A DNA stretch of 64,000 nucleotides from Flavobacterium psychrophilum (GCA_945890865.1 CAMDDB010000011.1:1-64000), one strand, 5' to 3'. Shown: positions 50,580-61,018, counted from the first letter of the stretch. Notes: generated by a model from the sequence alone, not told the origin. Numbers and translations: made by a program.

Positions 50580-51296
50580 TTACAATTTAATTTTGTCTTG
50601 AAGTTCAAATACTTTTTTTAATACCCCAGAGTTTCTAGCTGTTAATTTTGTGCGTATTTCTTTTTCTTCAACGGCAATCATTTTAAATATGCCTTCCATC
50701 GCTTTTTTTGTAGTGTAATCGGTCAAGTCGGGGGTTATTTTTTTAACAAATGGAATGCGATTGTATTGGCTGATTATTTCGTTCCATACAGTATTTGCAC
50801 CAACTTTTGCAAATGATTTTTTAATTACCGGATTAAATTTGGTATATAAGGCTGAGGAGGTATTGGTTTGTAAATAAGTGGTGGCAGCACTTTCGTTCCC
50901 AAATAAAATGTTTTTTGCATTCGTAAATGTCATTTCTTTTACTGCATCTATAAAGATAGGTGTAGCTTCTTTTACCGCATCTTCTGCTGCTCGATTCAGA
51001 AGTTCAAGTCCTTTATCAGCGAGTTTTTCCATGCCTAATTGCCGCAATTGCTTGTCTACTTTTTTTAGTTCTCCAGGCAATGTAATTTTGACTACCTCGT
51101 TTTTTAAAAATCCGTCTTTTGCAGATATTAGCATTACCTGTTTGCTGATACCATTGTTAAGGGCCTCCTTAAGGCCTTTGCTAATTTCGATTTCACTTAT
51201 TGGAATATTAAAATTGGGTGTTTGTGCAAATACTGTAGGAATTCCAATGCAACTCATAGCGAGCAAGATTGTAAATTGGTAGACTATTTTTTTCAT
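50580..51296 (-). CDS. DUF4197 protein, exported
   Basis: This 238-residue protein has a signal peptide ending GIPTVFAQ. The body is mostly helical and contains EISKGLKEALNNGISKQV, KITLPGELKKVDKQLRQLGM and LNRAAEDAVKEATPIF, the DUF4197 core. The closing LTDYTTKKAMEGIFKMIA segment is also typical. DUF4197 is a proteobacterial and Bacteroidota periplasmic family without known function. Its TATATTTG promoter is 28 nt upstream. Confidence 0.87.
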   Translation of the reverse strand: MKKIVYQFTILLAMSCIGIPTVFAQTPNFNIPISEIEISKGLKEALNNGISKQVMLISAKDGFLKNEVVKITLPGELKKVDKQLRQLGMEKLADKGLELLNRAAEDAVKEATPIFIDAVKEMTFTNAKNILFGNESAATTYLQTNTSSALYTKFNPVIKKSFAKVGANTVWNEIISQYNRIPFVKKITPDLTDYTTKKAMEGIFKMIAVEEKEIRTKLTARNSGVLKKVFELQDKIKL

Positions 51297-51324
51297 TTGT
51301 AATTATTTTATTAGAATTGGTTTA

Positions 51325-51332
51325 CAAATATA
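51325..51332 (-). promoter_or_regulatory. -7 element of the DUF4197 gene
   Basis: TATATTTG on the minus strand, 28 nt upstream of ATG 51296. Confidence 0.7.
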
Positions 51333-51426
51333 ATGCCTTTTTTTGAGCTGAATTATTTTACTATTTTAAAAGGAAAAAATTATTAAATTCGTAAATTGCA
51401 CCCTTAGAAACGAATAAAAATTACAG

Positions 51427-54400
51427 ATGGAACTACAAACTCCTTATATTCCTAAAAATAAAGTAAGAATTGTTACCGCTGCGTCCTTGTTTGACGGTCA
51501 TGATGCTGCGATCAACATAATGCGAAGAATTATTCAAGCCACTGGGGTAGAAGTCATACATCTTGGACATGATAGAAGTGTAGAGGAAGTTGTAAATACT
51601 GCTATTCAGGAAGATGCAAATGCCATTGCGATGACCTCATATCAAGGGGGACACAATGAATATTTCAAATACATGTATGATTTATTAAAGGAAAAAGGAG
51701 CAGGACATATAAAAATATTTGGTGGCGGTGGCGGTGTTATTTTGCCAAGTGAAATTTCAGAATTACACAACTATGGTATTGAAAGAATTTATTCTCCCGA
51801 CGATGGACGTGCCATGGGATTGCAAGGAATGATAAACGACTTGGTTCAACGTTCTGATTATCCAATTGGAGATAAATTGACCGGAGAATTAATACATATT
51901 GAAGAGAAAAACCCAACAGCTATTGCCCGATTAATTTCAGCAGCTGAAAATTATCCTGAAATTGCAAAATCGGTTTTTGAAGAAATTCACCAAAAAAATA
52001 AAACATCAAAAATTCCAGTTTTAGGAATTACCGGAACGGGTGGTGCAGGAAAATCTTCTTTAGTAGACGAATTAGTGCGTCGTTTTTTAATTGACTTTCC
52101 AGAAAAAACAATCGGATTAATTTCGGTAGATCCATCAAAACGTAAAACAGGAGGTGCCTTGTTAGGTGATAGAATTCGAATGAACTCGATAAATAATTCA
52201 CGAGTTTATATGCGTTCTTTGGCAACGCGTCAATCCAATTTAGCTTTGTCAAAATATGTGGCTGAAGCTATTGAAGTATTGAAAGTTGCTAAATACGACA
52301 TCATTATTTTAGAAACCTCTGGAATTGGTCAATCAGATACAGAAATTATAGAACACTCAGATGTTTCGTTATACGTAATGACTCCTGAGTTTGGAGCTGC
52401 AACGCAATTGGAAAAAATCGATATGTTGGATTTTGCGGATTTAGTAGCCTTGAATAAATTCGACAAACGTGGGGCTTTAGACGCCATTCGCGATGTAAAA
52501 AAGCAATACCAACGAAATCACAATTTATGGGAAGTTGATACCGATTCGATGCCCATTTTCGGAACGATTGCTTCGCAATTCAATGATCCAGGGATGAACA
52601 CGCTCTACAAATCTATAATGGATAAAATTGTAGAAAAAACGGGAGCCGAATTACAATCGACTTTTGAAATTACGCGTGAAATGAGTGAGAAAATTTTTGT
52701 AATTCCACCACACAGAACGCGTTATTTATCTGAAATTGCAGAAAACAATAGAAAATATGATGAAACGGCGCTTTCTCAAGTTGAAGTAGCTCAAAAACTT
52801 TACGGAATTTTCAAAACGGTTGAATCCGTTACAACGGCTATTCCGCAATTAGATAAAGCAGGAATTGTAGAAAGTTCTTTGAAGATAACTTCCGATAACA
52901 AAGAATTTGTTTCTTTATTAACGAAAGAATTCGATCGCGTAAAAATGAACATTGATCCTTATAATTGGGAAATCCTTTTAACTTGGCATGAAAAAGTAAT
53001 TAACTACAAAAATCCGTTTTATAGTTTTAAAGTGCGTGACAAAGAAATTAAAATTGCCACACATACCGAATCGTTATCGCATTCTCAGATACCAAAAGTG
53101 TCCTTACCTAAATACCAAGCTTGGGGCGATATCTTAAAATGGAATTTACAAGAAAATGTTCCAGGAGAATTTCCTTACGCATCCGGTTTATATCCTTTCA
53201 AGCGAGAAGGAGAAGATCCAAGTCGCATGTTTGCTGGCGAAGGCGGTCCAGAACGCACTAATAAGCGTTTCCATTATGTGTCTGCTGGATTACCTGCAAA
53301 ACGGTTGTCAACGGCTTTTGACTCGGTAACTTTATACGGAAATGACCCACACATTCGTCCTGATATTTATGGAAAAATTGGAAATGCTGGAGTATCTATT
53401 TGTTGTTTAGATGATGCTAAAAAATTGTATTCAGGATTCGATTTGAGTCATCCAATGACATCGGTTTCCATGACAATTAATGGTCCAGCACCCATGTTAT
53501 TAGGATTTTTTATGAATGCTGCCATTGATCAAAATTGCGAAAAATATATTATTGAAAAGGGTTTAGAGTCAGAAGTAGAAGCTAAAATCAAAGCTATTTA
53601 TTCAAAAAAAGGCGTAGTTCGTCCAAGTTACCAAGGTTCTTTACCAGAAGGTAACAATGGTTTGGGATTGATGTTGTTAGGGGTAACAGGAGATCAAGTT
53701 TTGCCTTTGGAAGTGTATAATTCAATTAAAAATGATACCTTAACCCAAGTTCGAGGTACAGTACAAGCCGATATCTTAAAAGAAGATCAAGCGCAAAACA
53801 CGTGTATTTTCTCGACTGAATTTGCCTTGCGATTGATGGGTGATGTGCAAGACTATTTTATCAAGCAAAATGTGCGTAATTTTTATTCGGTTTCTATTTC
53901 AGGATATCATATTGCAGAAGCAGGAGCAAACCCGATTACCCAATTAGCATTTACGTTGGCGAATGGTTTTACCTATGTAGAATACTATTTGAGCAGAGGA
54001 ATGGATATCAATGATTTCGGTCCGAATTTATCGTTCTTTTTCTCTAATGGAGTAGATCCAGAATATGCGGTTATTGGTCGCGTGGCTCGAAAAATTTGGG
54101 CGAAAGCCATGAAAAACAAATACGGAGCCAACGAAAGAGCGCAAATGTTGAAATACCACATTCAAACTTCGGGACGCTCGTTGCATGCGCAAGAAATTGA
54201 TTTCAACGATATTCGTACCACTTTACAAGCGTTATATGCGATTTACGACAACTGTAACTCGTTACATACCAATGCGTATGACGAAGCGATTACTACACCA
54301 ACAGAAGAATCCGTGCGAAGAGCTATGGCGATTCAATTGATTATTAATAAAGAATTAGGGTTAGCGAAAAACGAAAATCCAATTCAAGGTTCGTTTATTA

Positions 54401-54852
54401 TAGAAGAATTAACCGATTTAGTGGAAGATGCCGTGTTACAAGAATTTGACCGAATTACAGAACGTGGAGGCGTTTTAGGTGCGATGGAAACCATGTACCA
54501 ACGCTCTAAAATTCAGGAAGAAAGTTTGTATTATGAAACCTTGAAACATTCGGGCGAATTTCCAATTGTTGGAGTCAATACCTTCTTGAGTTCAAAAGGA
54601 TCTCCAACGGTTATTCCAGCTGAGGTTATTCGCGCTACGGAAGAAGAGAAGCAATATCAAATTGATATGTTGCATAATTTACATCAATCGGGTGCTGAAA
54701 AAGTAGCCGAACAAGTGAATGCAATTCAAGATGCCGCCATTAACAATCAAAACCTATTTGAACGATTGATGGAAGCTACAAAAGTATGTTCGTTAGGCCA
54801 AATTACAAGTGCTTTATTTCAAGTTGGAGGACAATACCGACGCAATATGTAA
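51427..54852 (+). CDS. icmF: fused isobutyryl-CoA mutase IcmF (B12-dependent, GTPase chaperone included)
   Basis: This is an 1141-residue fusion in the order B12-binding domain, MeaI-type G3E GTPase, mutase TIM-barrel. The B12 domain (residues 10-150) has [19 protein letters not shown], where His is the lower axial ligand. The GTPase has P-loop GTGGAGKSS near residue 202, a Walker B near ETSGIGQSD and the NKFDKRG specificity motif. The mutase has [13 protein letters not shown] near residue 603 and the [17 protein letters not shown] segment. Phe602 and Gln790 occupy the positions where methylmalonyl-CoA mutase has Tyr and Arg, pointing to isobutyryl-/n-butyryl-CoA. About 44 extra residues lie before Gln790. 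Confidence 0.93.
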   Translation: MELQTPYIPKNKVRIVTAASLFDGHDAAINIMRRIIQATGVEVIHLGHDRSVEEVVNTAIQEDANAIAMTSYQGGHNEYFKYMYDLLKEKGAGHIKIFGGGGGVILPSEISELHNYGIERIYSPDDGRAMGLQGMINDLVQRSDYPIGDKLTGELIHIEEKNPTAIARLISAAENYPEIAKSVFEEIHQKNKTSKIPVLGITGTGGAGKSSLVDELVRRFLIDFPEKTIGLISVDPSKRKTGGALLGDRIRMNSINNSRVYMRSLATRQSNLALSKYVAEAIEVLKVAKYDIIILETSGIGQSDTEIIEHSDVSLYVMTPEFGAATQLEKIDMLDFADLVALNKFDKRGALDAIRDVKKQYQRNHNLWEVDTDSMPIFGTIASQFNDPGMNTLYKSIMDKIVEKTGAELQSTFEITREMSEKIFVIPPHRTRYLSEIAENNRKYDETALSQVEVAQKLYGIFKTVESVTTAIPQLDKAGIVESSLKITSDNKEFVSLLTKEFDRVKMNIDPYNWEILLTWHEKVINYKNPFYSFKVRDKEIKIATHTESLSHSQIPKVSLPKYQAWGDILKWNLQENVPGEFPYASGLYPFKREGEDPSRMFAGEGGPERTNKRFHYVSAGLPAKRLSTAFDSVTLYGNDPHIRPDIYGKIGNAGVSICCLDDAKKLYSGFDLSHPMTSVSMTINGPAPMLLGFFMNAAIDQNCEKYIIEKGLESEVEAKIKAIYSKKGVVRPSYQGSLPEGNNGLGLMLLGVTGDQVLPLEVYNSIKNDTLTQVRGTVQADILKEDQAQNTCIFSTEFALRLMGDVQDYFIKQNVRNFYSVSISGYHIAEAGANPITQLAFTLANGFTYVEYYLSRGMDINDFGPNLSFFFSNGVDPEYAVIGRVARKIWAKAMKNKYGANERAQMLKYHIQTSGRSLHAQEIDFNDIRTTLQALYAIYDNCNSLHTNAYDEAITTPTEESVRRAMAIQLIINKELGLAKNENPIQGSFIIEELTDLVEDAVLQEFDRITERGGVLGAMETMYQRSKIQEESLYYETLKHSGEFPIVGVNTFLSSKGSPTVIPAEVIRATEEEKQYQIDMLHNLHQSGAEKVAEQVNAIQDAAINNQNLFERLMEATKVCSLGQITSALFQVGGQYRRNM

Positions 54853-54940
54853 TACAATTTTTCAAAATTGGATTCAATAAGTAAAACCATTTCTCGCTTG
54901 CTATCTAAATAATAGAAAGTTAAAATATACGGCTGCTATA

Positions 54941-55087
54941 TTATTGAGTAAAATTTGATTCGTTAAACTTTCGTTGAATTTCTTTTAATTTTTCGGCCCG
55001 AGCATTTTTTTTAGCTTTCGCTTTTGCTTGCTCTTTGTGCAATTTATCGTTATGTGTTTTGATATTTTTCGGATTGTTGCGTCCCAT
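54941..55087 (-). CDS. small basic protein of unknown function (48 residues)
   Basis: The frame from ATG 55087 encodes a Lys/Ala/Asn-rich protein starting MGRNNPKNIKTHNDKLHKEQ and continuing AKAKAKKNARAEKLKE, a single charged helix. Its TATCTTTG promoter is 23 nt upstream. An upstream in-frame extension to 55147 would start before the promoter and is less likely. Similar short proteins occur in flavobacteria, but I do not recognise a function. Confidence 0.6.
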   Translation of the reverse strand: MGRNNPKNIKTHNDKLHKEQAKAKAKKNARAEKLKEIQRKFNESNFTQ

Positions 55088-55110
55088 TGTGTGAAATTTT
55101 TTGCAGTTTT

Positions 55111-55118
55111 CAAAGATA
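55111..55118 (-). promoter_or_regulatory. -7 element of the small basic protein gene
   Basis: TATCTTTG on the minus strand, 23 nt upstream of ATG 55087. Confidence 0.6.
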
Positions 55119-55193
55119 CAAATTAATAGTGAATAAATTTTTGGCACAACAATTGTTTACAGTTGCCTCAGTATTAATTTAATTTGAACAGCT

Positions 55194-55709
55194 ATGAAAA
55201 AAATTACTTTATGTTTGGCTTTAATGGGATTATTGGCATTACAAAGCTGCACCATTAATGAGGTTAATGATCAAAACGATAACGATACAATTAGTGAAGT
55301 TTTTGAATATCAAAACGTAGATCTAATGGCTACTAATGGATACCGTCAAGTACTTACTTTTCCACATGCAATTTATGCTTCTGATATGGTATTAGTTTAT
55401 CGATTAGCTTCAACTGGACCGGCAGGTGATGTATGGAAATTAGTTCCAGAGACTTATTATTTCAACAATGGCACGCTAGATTTTGGTTATCGAAATGATT
55501 TTACCCGTTATGATGCCGAAGTATCACTTTTTGGATTTGATTTGTTGGGATTGAATACCTCATTTAAATTAGATCAGATATTTCGAGTGGTGATTATCCC
55601 GGGTTATTTCGGAAATAAAAATGTAGCTGATATTGATTTTTCAAGTTATTTGGTAGTTCAAAACTACTTCCATCTCAACAAACAAAAAAAGACAATCATT
55701 CACTTGTAA
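55194..55709 (+). CDS. lipoprotein of unknown function
   Basis: This is a 171-residue lipoprotein with signal LMGLLALQSC (lipobox, Cys19) and an Asn/Asp-rich linker (NDQNDNDT). The beta-rich body includes SDMVLVYRLASTGPAGDVWK and IFRVVIIPGYFGNKN. It ends with a basic patch (LNKQKKTIIHL). It lies upstream of a strong terminator, apparently monocistronic. I do not recognise a named family. Surface or periplasmic location is inferred from the lipobox. Confidence 0.72.
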   Translation: MKKITLCLALMGLLALQSCTINEVNDQNDNDTISEVFEYQNVDLMATNGYRQVLTFPHAIYASDMVLVYRLASTGPAGDVWKLVPETYYFNNGTLDFGYRNDFTRYDAEVSLFGFDLLGLNTSFKLDQIFRVVIIPGYFGNKNVADIDFSSYLVVQNYFHLNKQKKTIIHL

Positions 55710-55718
55710 ATATTTTAA

Positions 55719-55752
55719 AAAAAAAAGGCCATCCGCTGGGATGGCCTTTTTT
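55719..55752 (+). terminator. terminator after the lipoprotein gene
   Basis: A 15-bp stem AAAAAAAGGCCATCC / GGATGGCCTTTTTTT with a GCTG loop, 10 nt after the stop. Confidence 0.92.
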
Positions 55753-55824
55753 TATGCTTTATAAAATATTTTTGATTAACCCTAAAAAAAATAGGGTATT
55801 TATATGTTTAAATTGAAAAATTAG

Positions 55825-55832
55825 TATATTTG
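55825..55832 (+). promoter_or_regulatory. -7 element of the glutamine synthetase gene
   Basis: TATATTTG followed by CA, 41 nt upstream of ATG 55874. Confidence 0.7.
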
Positions 55833-55873
55833 CATAACTTTTCAAGGGGGTATAAAATTAAAAAACACAAATT

Positions 55874-58060
55874 ATGTCAACATTTCGTTTTCAAGCTTTA
55901 AACAAAGCAACCGACAGAAAACCAGTTCATGTAGAAGAATTGGATCGAAAATCAGTTATTTTTGGTAGTAATGTCTTTGGTGACAAAACCATGCGCCAAT
56001 TTTTAACGTCTGAAGCATACAAAGCAGTAAAAGCAGCAGCAGATGGCGTAAAAATCGATCGTAAAATTGCCGATTACATTGCTTTAGGCATGAAAGAATG
56101 GGCATTATCAAAAGGAGTAACTCATTATACACACTGGTTTCAACCATTAACAGGAACCACAGCAGAAAAACACGATGCTTTTTTTGAAACCTTTCCTGAT
56201 GGAAGTGATCCAGTAGAAAAATTTGGTGGAAGCCAATTAGTACAACAAGAACCAGATGCCTCTTCTTTTCCAAATGGAGGAATTAGAAATACTTTTGAAG
56301 CAAGAGGTTACACCGCTTGGGATCCAACTTCGCCCGCTTTTATTTTTGGAACAACATTATGTATACCAACAGTTTTCGTTTCCTACACAGGCGAAGCTTT
56401 AGATAATAAAACACCTTTATTAAGAGCTTTGAATGCTATTGATGCAGCAGCTATTGATGTGGCTAAATATTTTGATAAAAATGTAAAAAGAGTTACGCCT
56501 ACTTTAGGATGGGAACAAGAATATTTCTTAGTTGATGTTGCATTAGCAAATTCAAGACCAGATTTATTGGCTACAGGACGTACCTTGTTAGGACACACTG
56601 CCGCTAAAGGGCAACAATTGGACGATCATTATTTTGGTTCTATTCCAACACGTGTGTTAACGTACATGCGCGACTTAGAAAACGAGTGTATGTTATTGGG
56701 TATTCCTGTAAAAACGCGTCACAATGAAGTTGCACCAAACCAATTTGAGTTGGCACCAATTTTTGAGGAAATCAACTTAGCAGTAGATCACAACTCTTTA
56801 TTAATGGATGTGATGCAAAAAGTAGGTGAGCGTCATGATTTTAAAGTATTATTCCACGAAAAACCATTCAAAGGAGTTAATGGTTCAGGGAAACACAACA
56901 ACTGGTCATTAGCTACAGATACTGGGATTAATTTATTAAGTCCTGGTAAAACGCCTATGAGTAACTTACAATTCTTAACCTTTTTCATCAATACAATTAA
57001 AGCGGTTCATGATTATGAAGAATTGTTAAGAGCTTCAATCGCGTCGGCAAGTAACGATCACCGTTTAGGAGCTAACGAAGCCCCACCTGCTATTATTTCA
57101 GTTTTCATTGGACAACAATTAACAAAAGTATTGGCTGAATTAGAAGGGGTTTCAAATGGAAAATTATCACCAGAAGAAAAAACTGATTTAAAATTGAATG
57201 TTGTAGGTAAATTACCAGACGTTTTATTAGATAATACGGATAGAAATAGAACATCGCCTTTTGCATTTACTGGAAATAAATTTGAATTTAGAGCAGTAGG
57301 GTCTTCAGCAAACTGTGCGGTTTCTATGACCACTTTAAATACTATTGTTGCTAAACAATTAAAAGATTTCAAAAAAGAAGTAGATGCTTTAATTGAGAAA
57401 AAAGATTTGAAGAAAGATGAAGCAATTTTTAATGTATTGCGTGAATACATCAAACAAACCAAAGCTATTCTTTTTGAAGGTGACGGATATAGTGAGGCTT
57501 GGGAAAAAGAAGCTAAAACGCGAGGATTAAGTAATCATAAAACGACTCCTCAAGCGTTAAAAGCAAAAGTGTCTAAAAAAGCCATTGAATTATTTAGCGA
57601 AATGGGCGTAATGAATCATGTAGAAGTAGAATCTCGTTACGAGATAGAATTGGAAGAATACGTGAAAAAAATCCAAATTGAAGGTAGAATATTGGGTGAT
57701 ATAGCTCGAAATCATGTTGTTCCTACAGCCATTCGTTACCAAAATATTTTGATTGAAAATGTAAAAGGTTTGAAAGAAATCTTTGGAACTTCATTTGAAA
57801 AAATTGCCAAAGACCAAATTGCTTTGATCAAAGAAATTTCTGAACATATTGAAGGAATCAACACCAAAGTGGAAGCCATGACCGAAGAACGTAAAAGCGC
57901 CAATGCTTTAACAAATACAGAAAAAATGGCAGCTGCCTACTGTGATAAAGTGAAACCGTACTTTGAAGAAATTCGTTACCATGCTGACAAATTAGAATTG
58001 TTAGTTGATGATGAATTGTGGACCTTGACAAAATACAGAGAATTGTTATTCACGAAGTAA
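55874..58060 (+). CDS. glnN: glutamine synthetase type III
   Basis: This 728-residue GlnN-type enzyme makes glutamine from glutamate, ammonia and ATP. Diagnostic features are the N-terminal extension with RPSNVFGDKTM-like FGSNVFGDKTMRQFL, HYTHWFQPLTGTTAEKHDAF, PTLGWEQEYFLVD (catalytic Glu), TRHNEVAPNQFELAPIFEE, and GVNGSGKHNNWSLATD (ATP/glutamate site). Length exceeds GSI (about 470) by the GSIII insertions and C-terminal helical region. It stands alone between a promoter and a terminator. GSIII is the typical GS of Bacteroidota. Confidence 0.96.
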   Translation: MSTFRFQALNKATDRKPVHVEELDRKSVIFGSNVFGDKTMRQFLTSEAYKAVKAAADGVKIDRKIADYIALGMKEWALSKGVTHYTHWFQPLTGTTAEKHDAFFETFPDGSDPVEKFGGSQLVQQEPDASSFPNGGIRNTFEARGYTAWDPTSPAFIFGTTLCIPTVFVSYTGEALDNKTPLLRALNAIDAAAIDVAKYFDKNVKRVTPTLGWEQEYFLVDVALANSRPDLLATGRTLLGHTAAKGQQLDDHYFGSIPTRVLTYMRDLENECMLLGIPVKTRHNEVAPNQFELAPIFEEINLAVDHNSLLMDVMQKVGERHDFKVLFHEKPFKGVNGSGKHNNWSLATDTGINLLSPGKTPMSNLQFLTFFINTIKAVHDYEELLRASIASASNDHRLGANEAPPAIISVFIGQQLTKVLAELEGVSNGKLSPEEKTDLKLNVVGKLPDVLLDNTDRNRTSPFAFTGNKFEFRAVGSSANCAVSMTTLNTIVAKQLKDFKKEVDALIEKKDLKKDEAIFNVLREYIKQTKAILFEGDGYSEAWEKEAKTRGLSNHKTTPQALKAKVSKKAIELFSEMGVMNHVEVESRYEIELEEYVKKIQIEGRILGDIARNHVVPTAIRYQNILIENVKGLKEIFGTSFEKIAKDQIALIKEISEHIEGINTKVEAMTEERKSANALTNTEKMAAAYCDKVKPYFEEIRYHADKLELLVDDELWTLTKYRELLFTK

Positions 58061-58064
58061 TTTG

Positions 58065-58098
58065 AAAAAAATCCCAATCAATCGATTGGGATTTTTTT
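58065..58098 (+). terminator. terminator of the glutamine synthetase gene
   Basis: A 15-bp stem AAAAAAATCCCAATC / GATTGGGATTTTTTT with an AATC loop. Confidence 0.92.
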
Positions 58099-58162
58099 TG
58101 TTTTAATTTAGGAATTCAAAATCTTTTGAAGACTTAAATTTTCATTCTTTCAACTAAAATTG

Positions 58163-58170
58163 TAACTTTG
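58163..58170 (+). promoter_or_regulatory. -7 element of prfA
   Basis: TAACTTTG followed by CG, 23 nt upstream of ATG 58194. Confidence 0.65.
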
Positions 58171-58193
58171 CGCACTATAAATAAGGGAATACT

Positions 58194-59267
58194 ATGTTAG
58201 ATAGATTACAATATGTAAAGCAACGTTTTGACGAAATTTCAGATTTGATTATTCAACCGGATGTTATTGCAGATCAAAAGCGATATGTGCAATTGAATAA
58301 GGAATATAAGGATTTAAAAGCCTTGGTTGACAAACGTGAAGAGTACATCAATGTAGTTGGAAACATTTCTGAAGCCAACGAAATTATTGCGGATGGTTCG
58401 GATGCTGAAATGGTTGAAATGGCCAAGATGCAACTCGAAGAAGCGAAAGATCGTTTACCCTTGTTAGAAGAAGAAATCAAATTCATGTTGATTCCAAAGG
58501 ATCCGGAAGATGCTAAAAATGTGATGGTGGAAATTCGTGCCGGAACGGGTGGTGATGAAGCTTCCATTTTTGCAGGGGATTTATACCGTATGTATACCAA
58601 ATACTGCGATTCAAAAGGCTGGAGAACTTCGGTAGTAGATTTGAACGAAGGAACCTCAGGTGGATTTAAAGAAGTGATTTTTGAAGTTACCGGAGAAGAT
58701 GTTTACGGTACCTTAAAATATGAGGCAGGTGTTCACCGTGTACAACGTGTGCCTCAAACCGAAACCCAAGGTCGTGTACACACATCGGCAGCTACCGTTA
58801 TGGTTTTGCCCGAAGCCGAAGAATTTGACGTACAAATTGATATGAACGATGTTCGTGTCGATTTTTTCTGTTCGTCCGGTCCTGGTGGGCAATCGGTAAA
58901 TACTACAAAATCGGCAGTGCGTTTGACGCATATTCCAACGGGATTGGTAGCCCAATGTCAGGATCAAAAGTCACAGCATAAAAACAAAGACAAAGCGTTA
59001 GACGTATTACGTTCGCGTTTATACGAACAAGAATTGGCCAAAAAAGAAGCCGAAGATGCTACTAAAAGAACGTCTCAGGTGAGTAGTGGTGACCGTTCGG
59101 CAAAAATTAGAACCTACAATTATGCGCAAGGAAGAATTACCGATCATAGAATTGGTTTGAGTATTTTTGACTTGGACGGTTTCATGAACGGAAACTTGCA
59201 CAAAATGATCGACGAATTGCAATTGGTAGCCAACACCGAAAAGCTTAAAGAGAGCGAAGTTTTTTAA
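58194..59267 (+). CDS. prfA: peptide chain release factor 1
   Basis: This 357-residue RF1 reads UAA/UAG and hydrolyses peptidyl-tRNA. The N-terminal helical domain opens [15 protein letters not shown]. The GGQ loop, [20 protein letters not shown], lies near residue 231, and [20 protein letters not shown] follows, the RF1 signature in place of RF2's. Residue 234 after GGQ is Ser, as is common in this phylum. It precedes pyrF with its own promoter between. Confidence 0.96.
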   Translation: MLDRLQYVKQRFDEISDLIIQPDVIADQKRYVQLNKEYKDLKALVDKREEYINVVGNISEANEIIADGSDAEMVEMAKMQLEEAKDRLPLLEEEIKFMLIPKDPEDAKNVMVEIRAGTGGDEASIFAGDLYRMYTKYCDSKGWRTSVVDLNEGTSGGFKEVIFEVTGEDVYGTLKYEAGVHRVQRVPQTETQGRVHTSAATVMVLPEAEEFDVQIDMNDVRVDFFCSSGPGGQSVNTTKSAVRLTHIPTGLVAQCQDQKSQHKNKDKALDVLRSRLYEQELAKKEAEDATKRTSQVSSGDRSAKIRTYNYAQGRITDHRIGLSIFDLDGFMNGNLHKMIDELQLVANTEKLKESEVF

Positions 59268-59351
59268 TGATTAATTTCAATAAAAAAATATTAATTAATG
59301 CTATACAATAATTTGTTTAGCATTTTTTTTAAACTTTACCAACTTTGTTCA

Positions 59352-59359
59352 TAAATTTG
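59352..59359 (+). promoter_or_regulatory. -7 element of pyrF
   Basis: TAAATTTG followed by CA, 19 nt upstream of ATG 59379. Confidence 0.65.
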
Positions 59360-59378
59360 CAGTAATAGTAAACTATAC

Positions 59379-60200
59379 ATGACAACATCTCAACTCATTG
59401 CCCAGATTGCAGCCAAAAAATCATTTCTTTGTATTGGTCTCGATGTCGATTTATCTAAAATTCCGCAGCATTTAATGGCATTGGAAGATCCCATCTTTGA
59501 ATTCAACAAAGCCATTATTGATACAACGCATGACCTTTGTGTTTCTTATAAACCCAATACTGCTTTTTATGAAGCTTATGGGATAAAAGGATGGCAATCC
59601 CTACAAAAGACCATTCAATATATCAATACAAAACATCCCGAAATTTTTACAATTGCCGATGCCAAACGTGGCGATATAGGGAATACGTCATCTATGTATG
59701 CCAAAGCTTTTTTTGAAGACATGCAATTCGATTCGGTGACTGTGGCCCCGTACATGGGAAAAGATTCAGTTGAGCCGTTTTTGGCTTTTGAAAACAAACA
59801 TACCATTATGTTGGCGTTGACATCTAATGAAGGTGCTTTTGATTTTCAAACGCAAAATGTAGCAGGAAGTGAATTGTATAAAGTGGTTTTGGAAACTTCA
59901 AAATCATGGAAAAACGCCGCTAATTTAATGTACGTTGTAGGTGCTACTAAAGCCGAGTATTTTACCGAAATTAGAAAAATTGTTCCCCATAGTTTTCTAT
60001 TGGTTCCCGGAGTTGGCGCACAAGGAGGCAGCTTAGCAGAAGTATGTAAATTTGGAATGAATGAAAATGTTGGCTTGCTTATCAATTCTTCACGGAGTAT
60101 CCTCTATGCTTCCAACGGAACTGATTTTGCTGCAAAAGCTAGAGAAGAAGCGTTGAAGTTGCAACAAGAAATGGAGACACTTTTGAAAAAATCTAGTTAA
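59379..60200 (+). CDS. pyrF: orotidine-5'-phosphate decarboxylase (PyrF type 2)
   Basis: This 273-residue decarboxylase makes UMP from OMP. CIGLDVDLSKIPQHL near the N-terminus and the catalytic FTIADAKRGDIGNTSSMYAK near residue 91 (Asp-x-Lys-x-x-Asp) are intact. PGVGAQGGSLAEV near residue 209 is the type-2 phosphate-binding loop. Length and motif order mark the long type-2 branch. It lies 14 nt before a BtuF-like gene read from a TTG start, so the two may be co-transcribed. Confidence 0.96.
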   Translation: MTTSQLIAQIAAKKSFLCIGLDVDLSKIPQHLMALEDPIFEFNKAIIDTTHDLCVSYKPNTAFYEAYGIKGWQSLQKTIQYINTKHPEIFTIADAKRGDIGNTSSMYAKAFFEDMQFDSVTVAPYMGKDSVEPFLAFENKHTIMLALTSNEGAFDFQTQNVAGSELYKVVLETSKSWKNAANLMYVVGATKAEYFTEIRKIVPHSFLLVPGVGAQGGSLAEVCKFGMNENVGLLINSSRSILYASNGTDFAAKAREEALKLQQEMETLLKKSS

Positions 60201-60214
60201 GAAACGAACTTTAC

Positions 60215-61018
60215 TTGAAACCAATTCAACTTTCAGATTCCCTCGGAATAGCGCATAGTTTTGAAACCACGCCCAAACGGATCGTATCTTTGGTGCCTTC
60301 TCAAACCGAACTCTTGTATGATTTAGGTTTGGAAGATCAAATTGTAGGGATTACTAAATTTTGCGTGCATCCTGTCCACTTTAAATCTATCAAAACTATA
60401 GTAGGCGGCACAAAACAAGTGAAGTTGAAATCCATTGCTGCGCTGCAACCCGATATTATTATTTGCAACAAAGAAGAAAACACACTTGAAATGGTGGTGC
60501 AATTGCGTAAGATTTGTCCGGTTTGGGTAACGCACATACAAACAGTAGAGGATAATTTGCAAACTATACACGATTTGGGCCAACTCTTCAATAAACGCAC
60601 GGAAGCTCAAAAATGGATCGATAAAATCAATTTTGCATTGCACGATTTCAGCAAATTTATTCGGGATAAACCGTTTAAAAAAGTGGCTTATTTTATTTGG
60701 GCCAATCCCCATATGGTAGCTGGAAATTCGACTTATATCAATACATTGTTGCAATTGAATCAATTTGAGAATATTTATGCAAATAAGCCGAGTCGTTATC
60801 CTGAAGTCGAATTGAAAAAAATAAGATTAGAAGGTGATCCCGATTATGTTTTTTTGTCCTCCGAACCCTTTCCATTTAAAGATGAGCATGCTTTTGAGAT
60901 TGGGCGGTATACACATCATGCAAAAACGGTTTTTGTTGATGGCGAATTCTTTTCTTGGCACGGCACCCGATTGCTTAAAGCGTTTGAATACTTCAAGTTG
61001 CTGCACCTTAATATATAG
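60215..61018 (+). CDS. cytosolic BtuF-like binding protein (no signal peptide), TTG start
   Basis: This 267-residue protein has the helical-backbone metal/cobalamin-binding fold. It shows RIVSLVPSQTELLYDLGLED near residue 22 (the BtuF motif), SIAALQPDIIICNKEENTLE and YVFLSSEPFPFKDEH. It lacks a signal peptide or lipobox and starts with KPIQLSDSLG directly. No in-frame ATG precedes the conserved region, so TTG 60215, 14 nt after the pyrF stop, is the only sensible start. It may be a cytosolic cobalamin binder or a degraded transport protein. No permease or ATPase is adjacent, unlike the locus at 36.8-39.8 kb. Confidence 0.8.
   Translation: MKPIQLSDSLGIAHSFETTPKRIVSLVPSQTELLYDLGLEDQIVGITKFCVHPVHFKSIKTIVGGTKQVKLKSIAALQPDIIICNKEENTLEMVVQLRKICPVWVTHIQTVEDNLQTIHDLGQLFNKRTEAQKWIDKINFALHDFSKFIRDKPFKKVAYFIWANPHMVAGNSTYINTLLQLNQFENIYANKPSRYPEVELKKIRLEGDPDYVFLSSEPFPFKDEHAFEIGRYTHHAKTVFVDGEFFSWHGTRLLKAFEYFKLLHLNI

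Noticed and set aside
55956-56598. Minus-strand frames over glutamine synthetase
   Set aside because: Codon-complement shadows of a conserved gene, without recognisable domain content.
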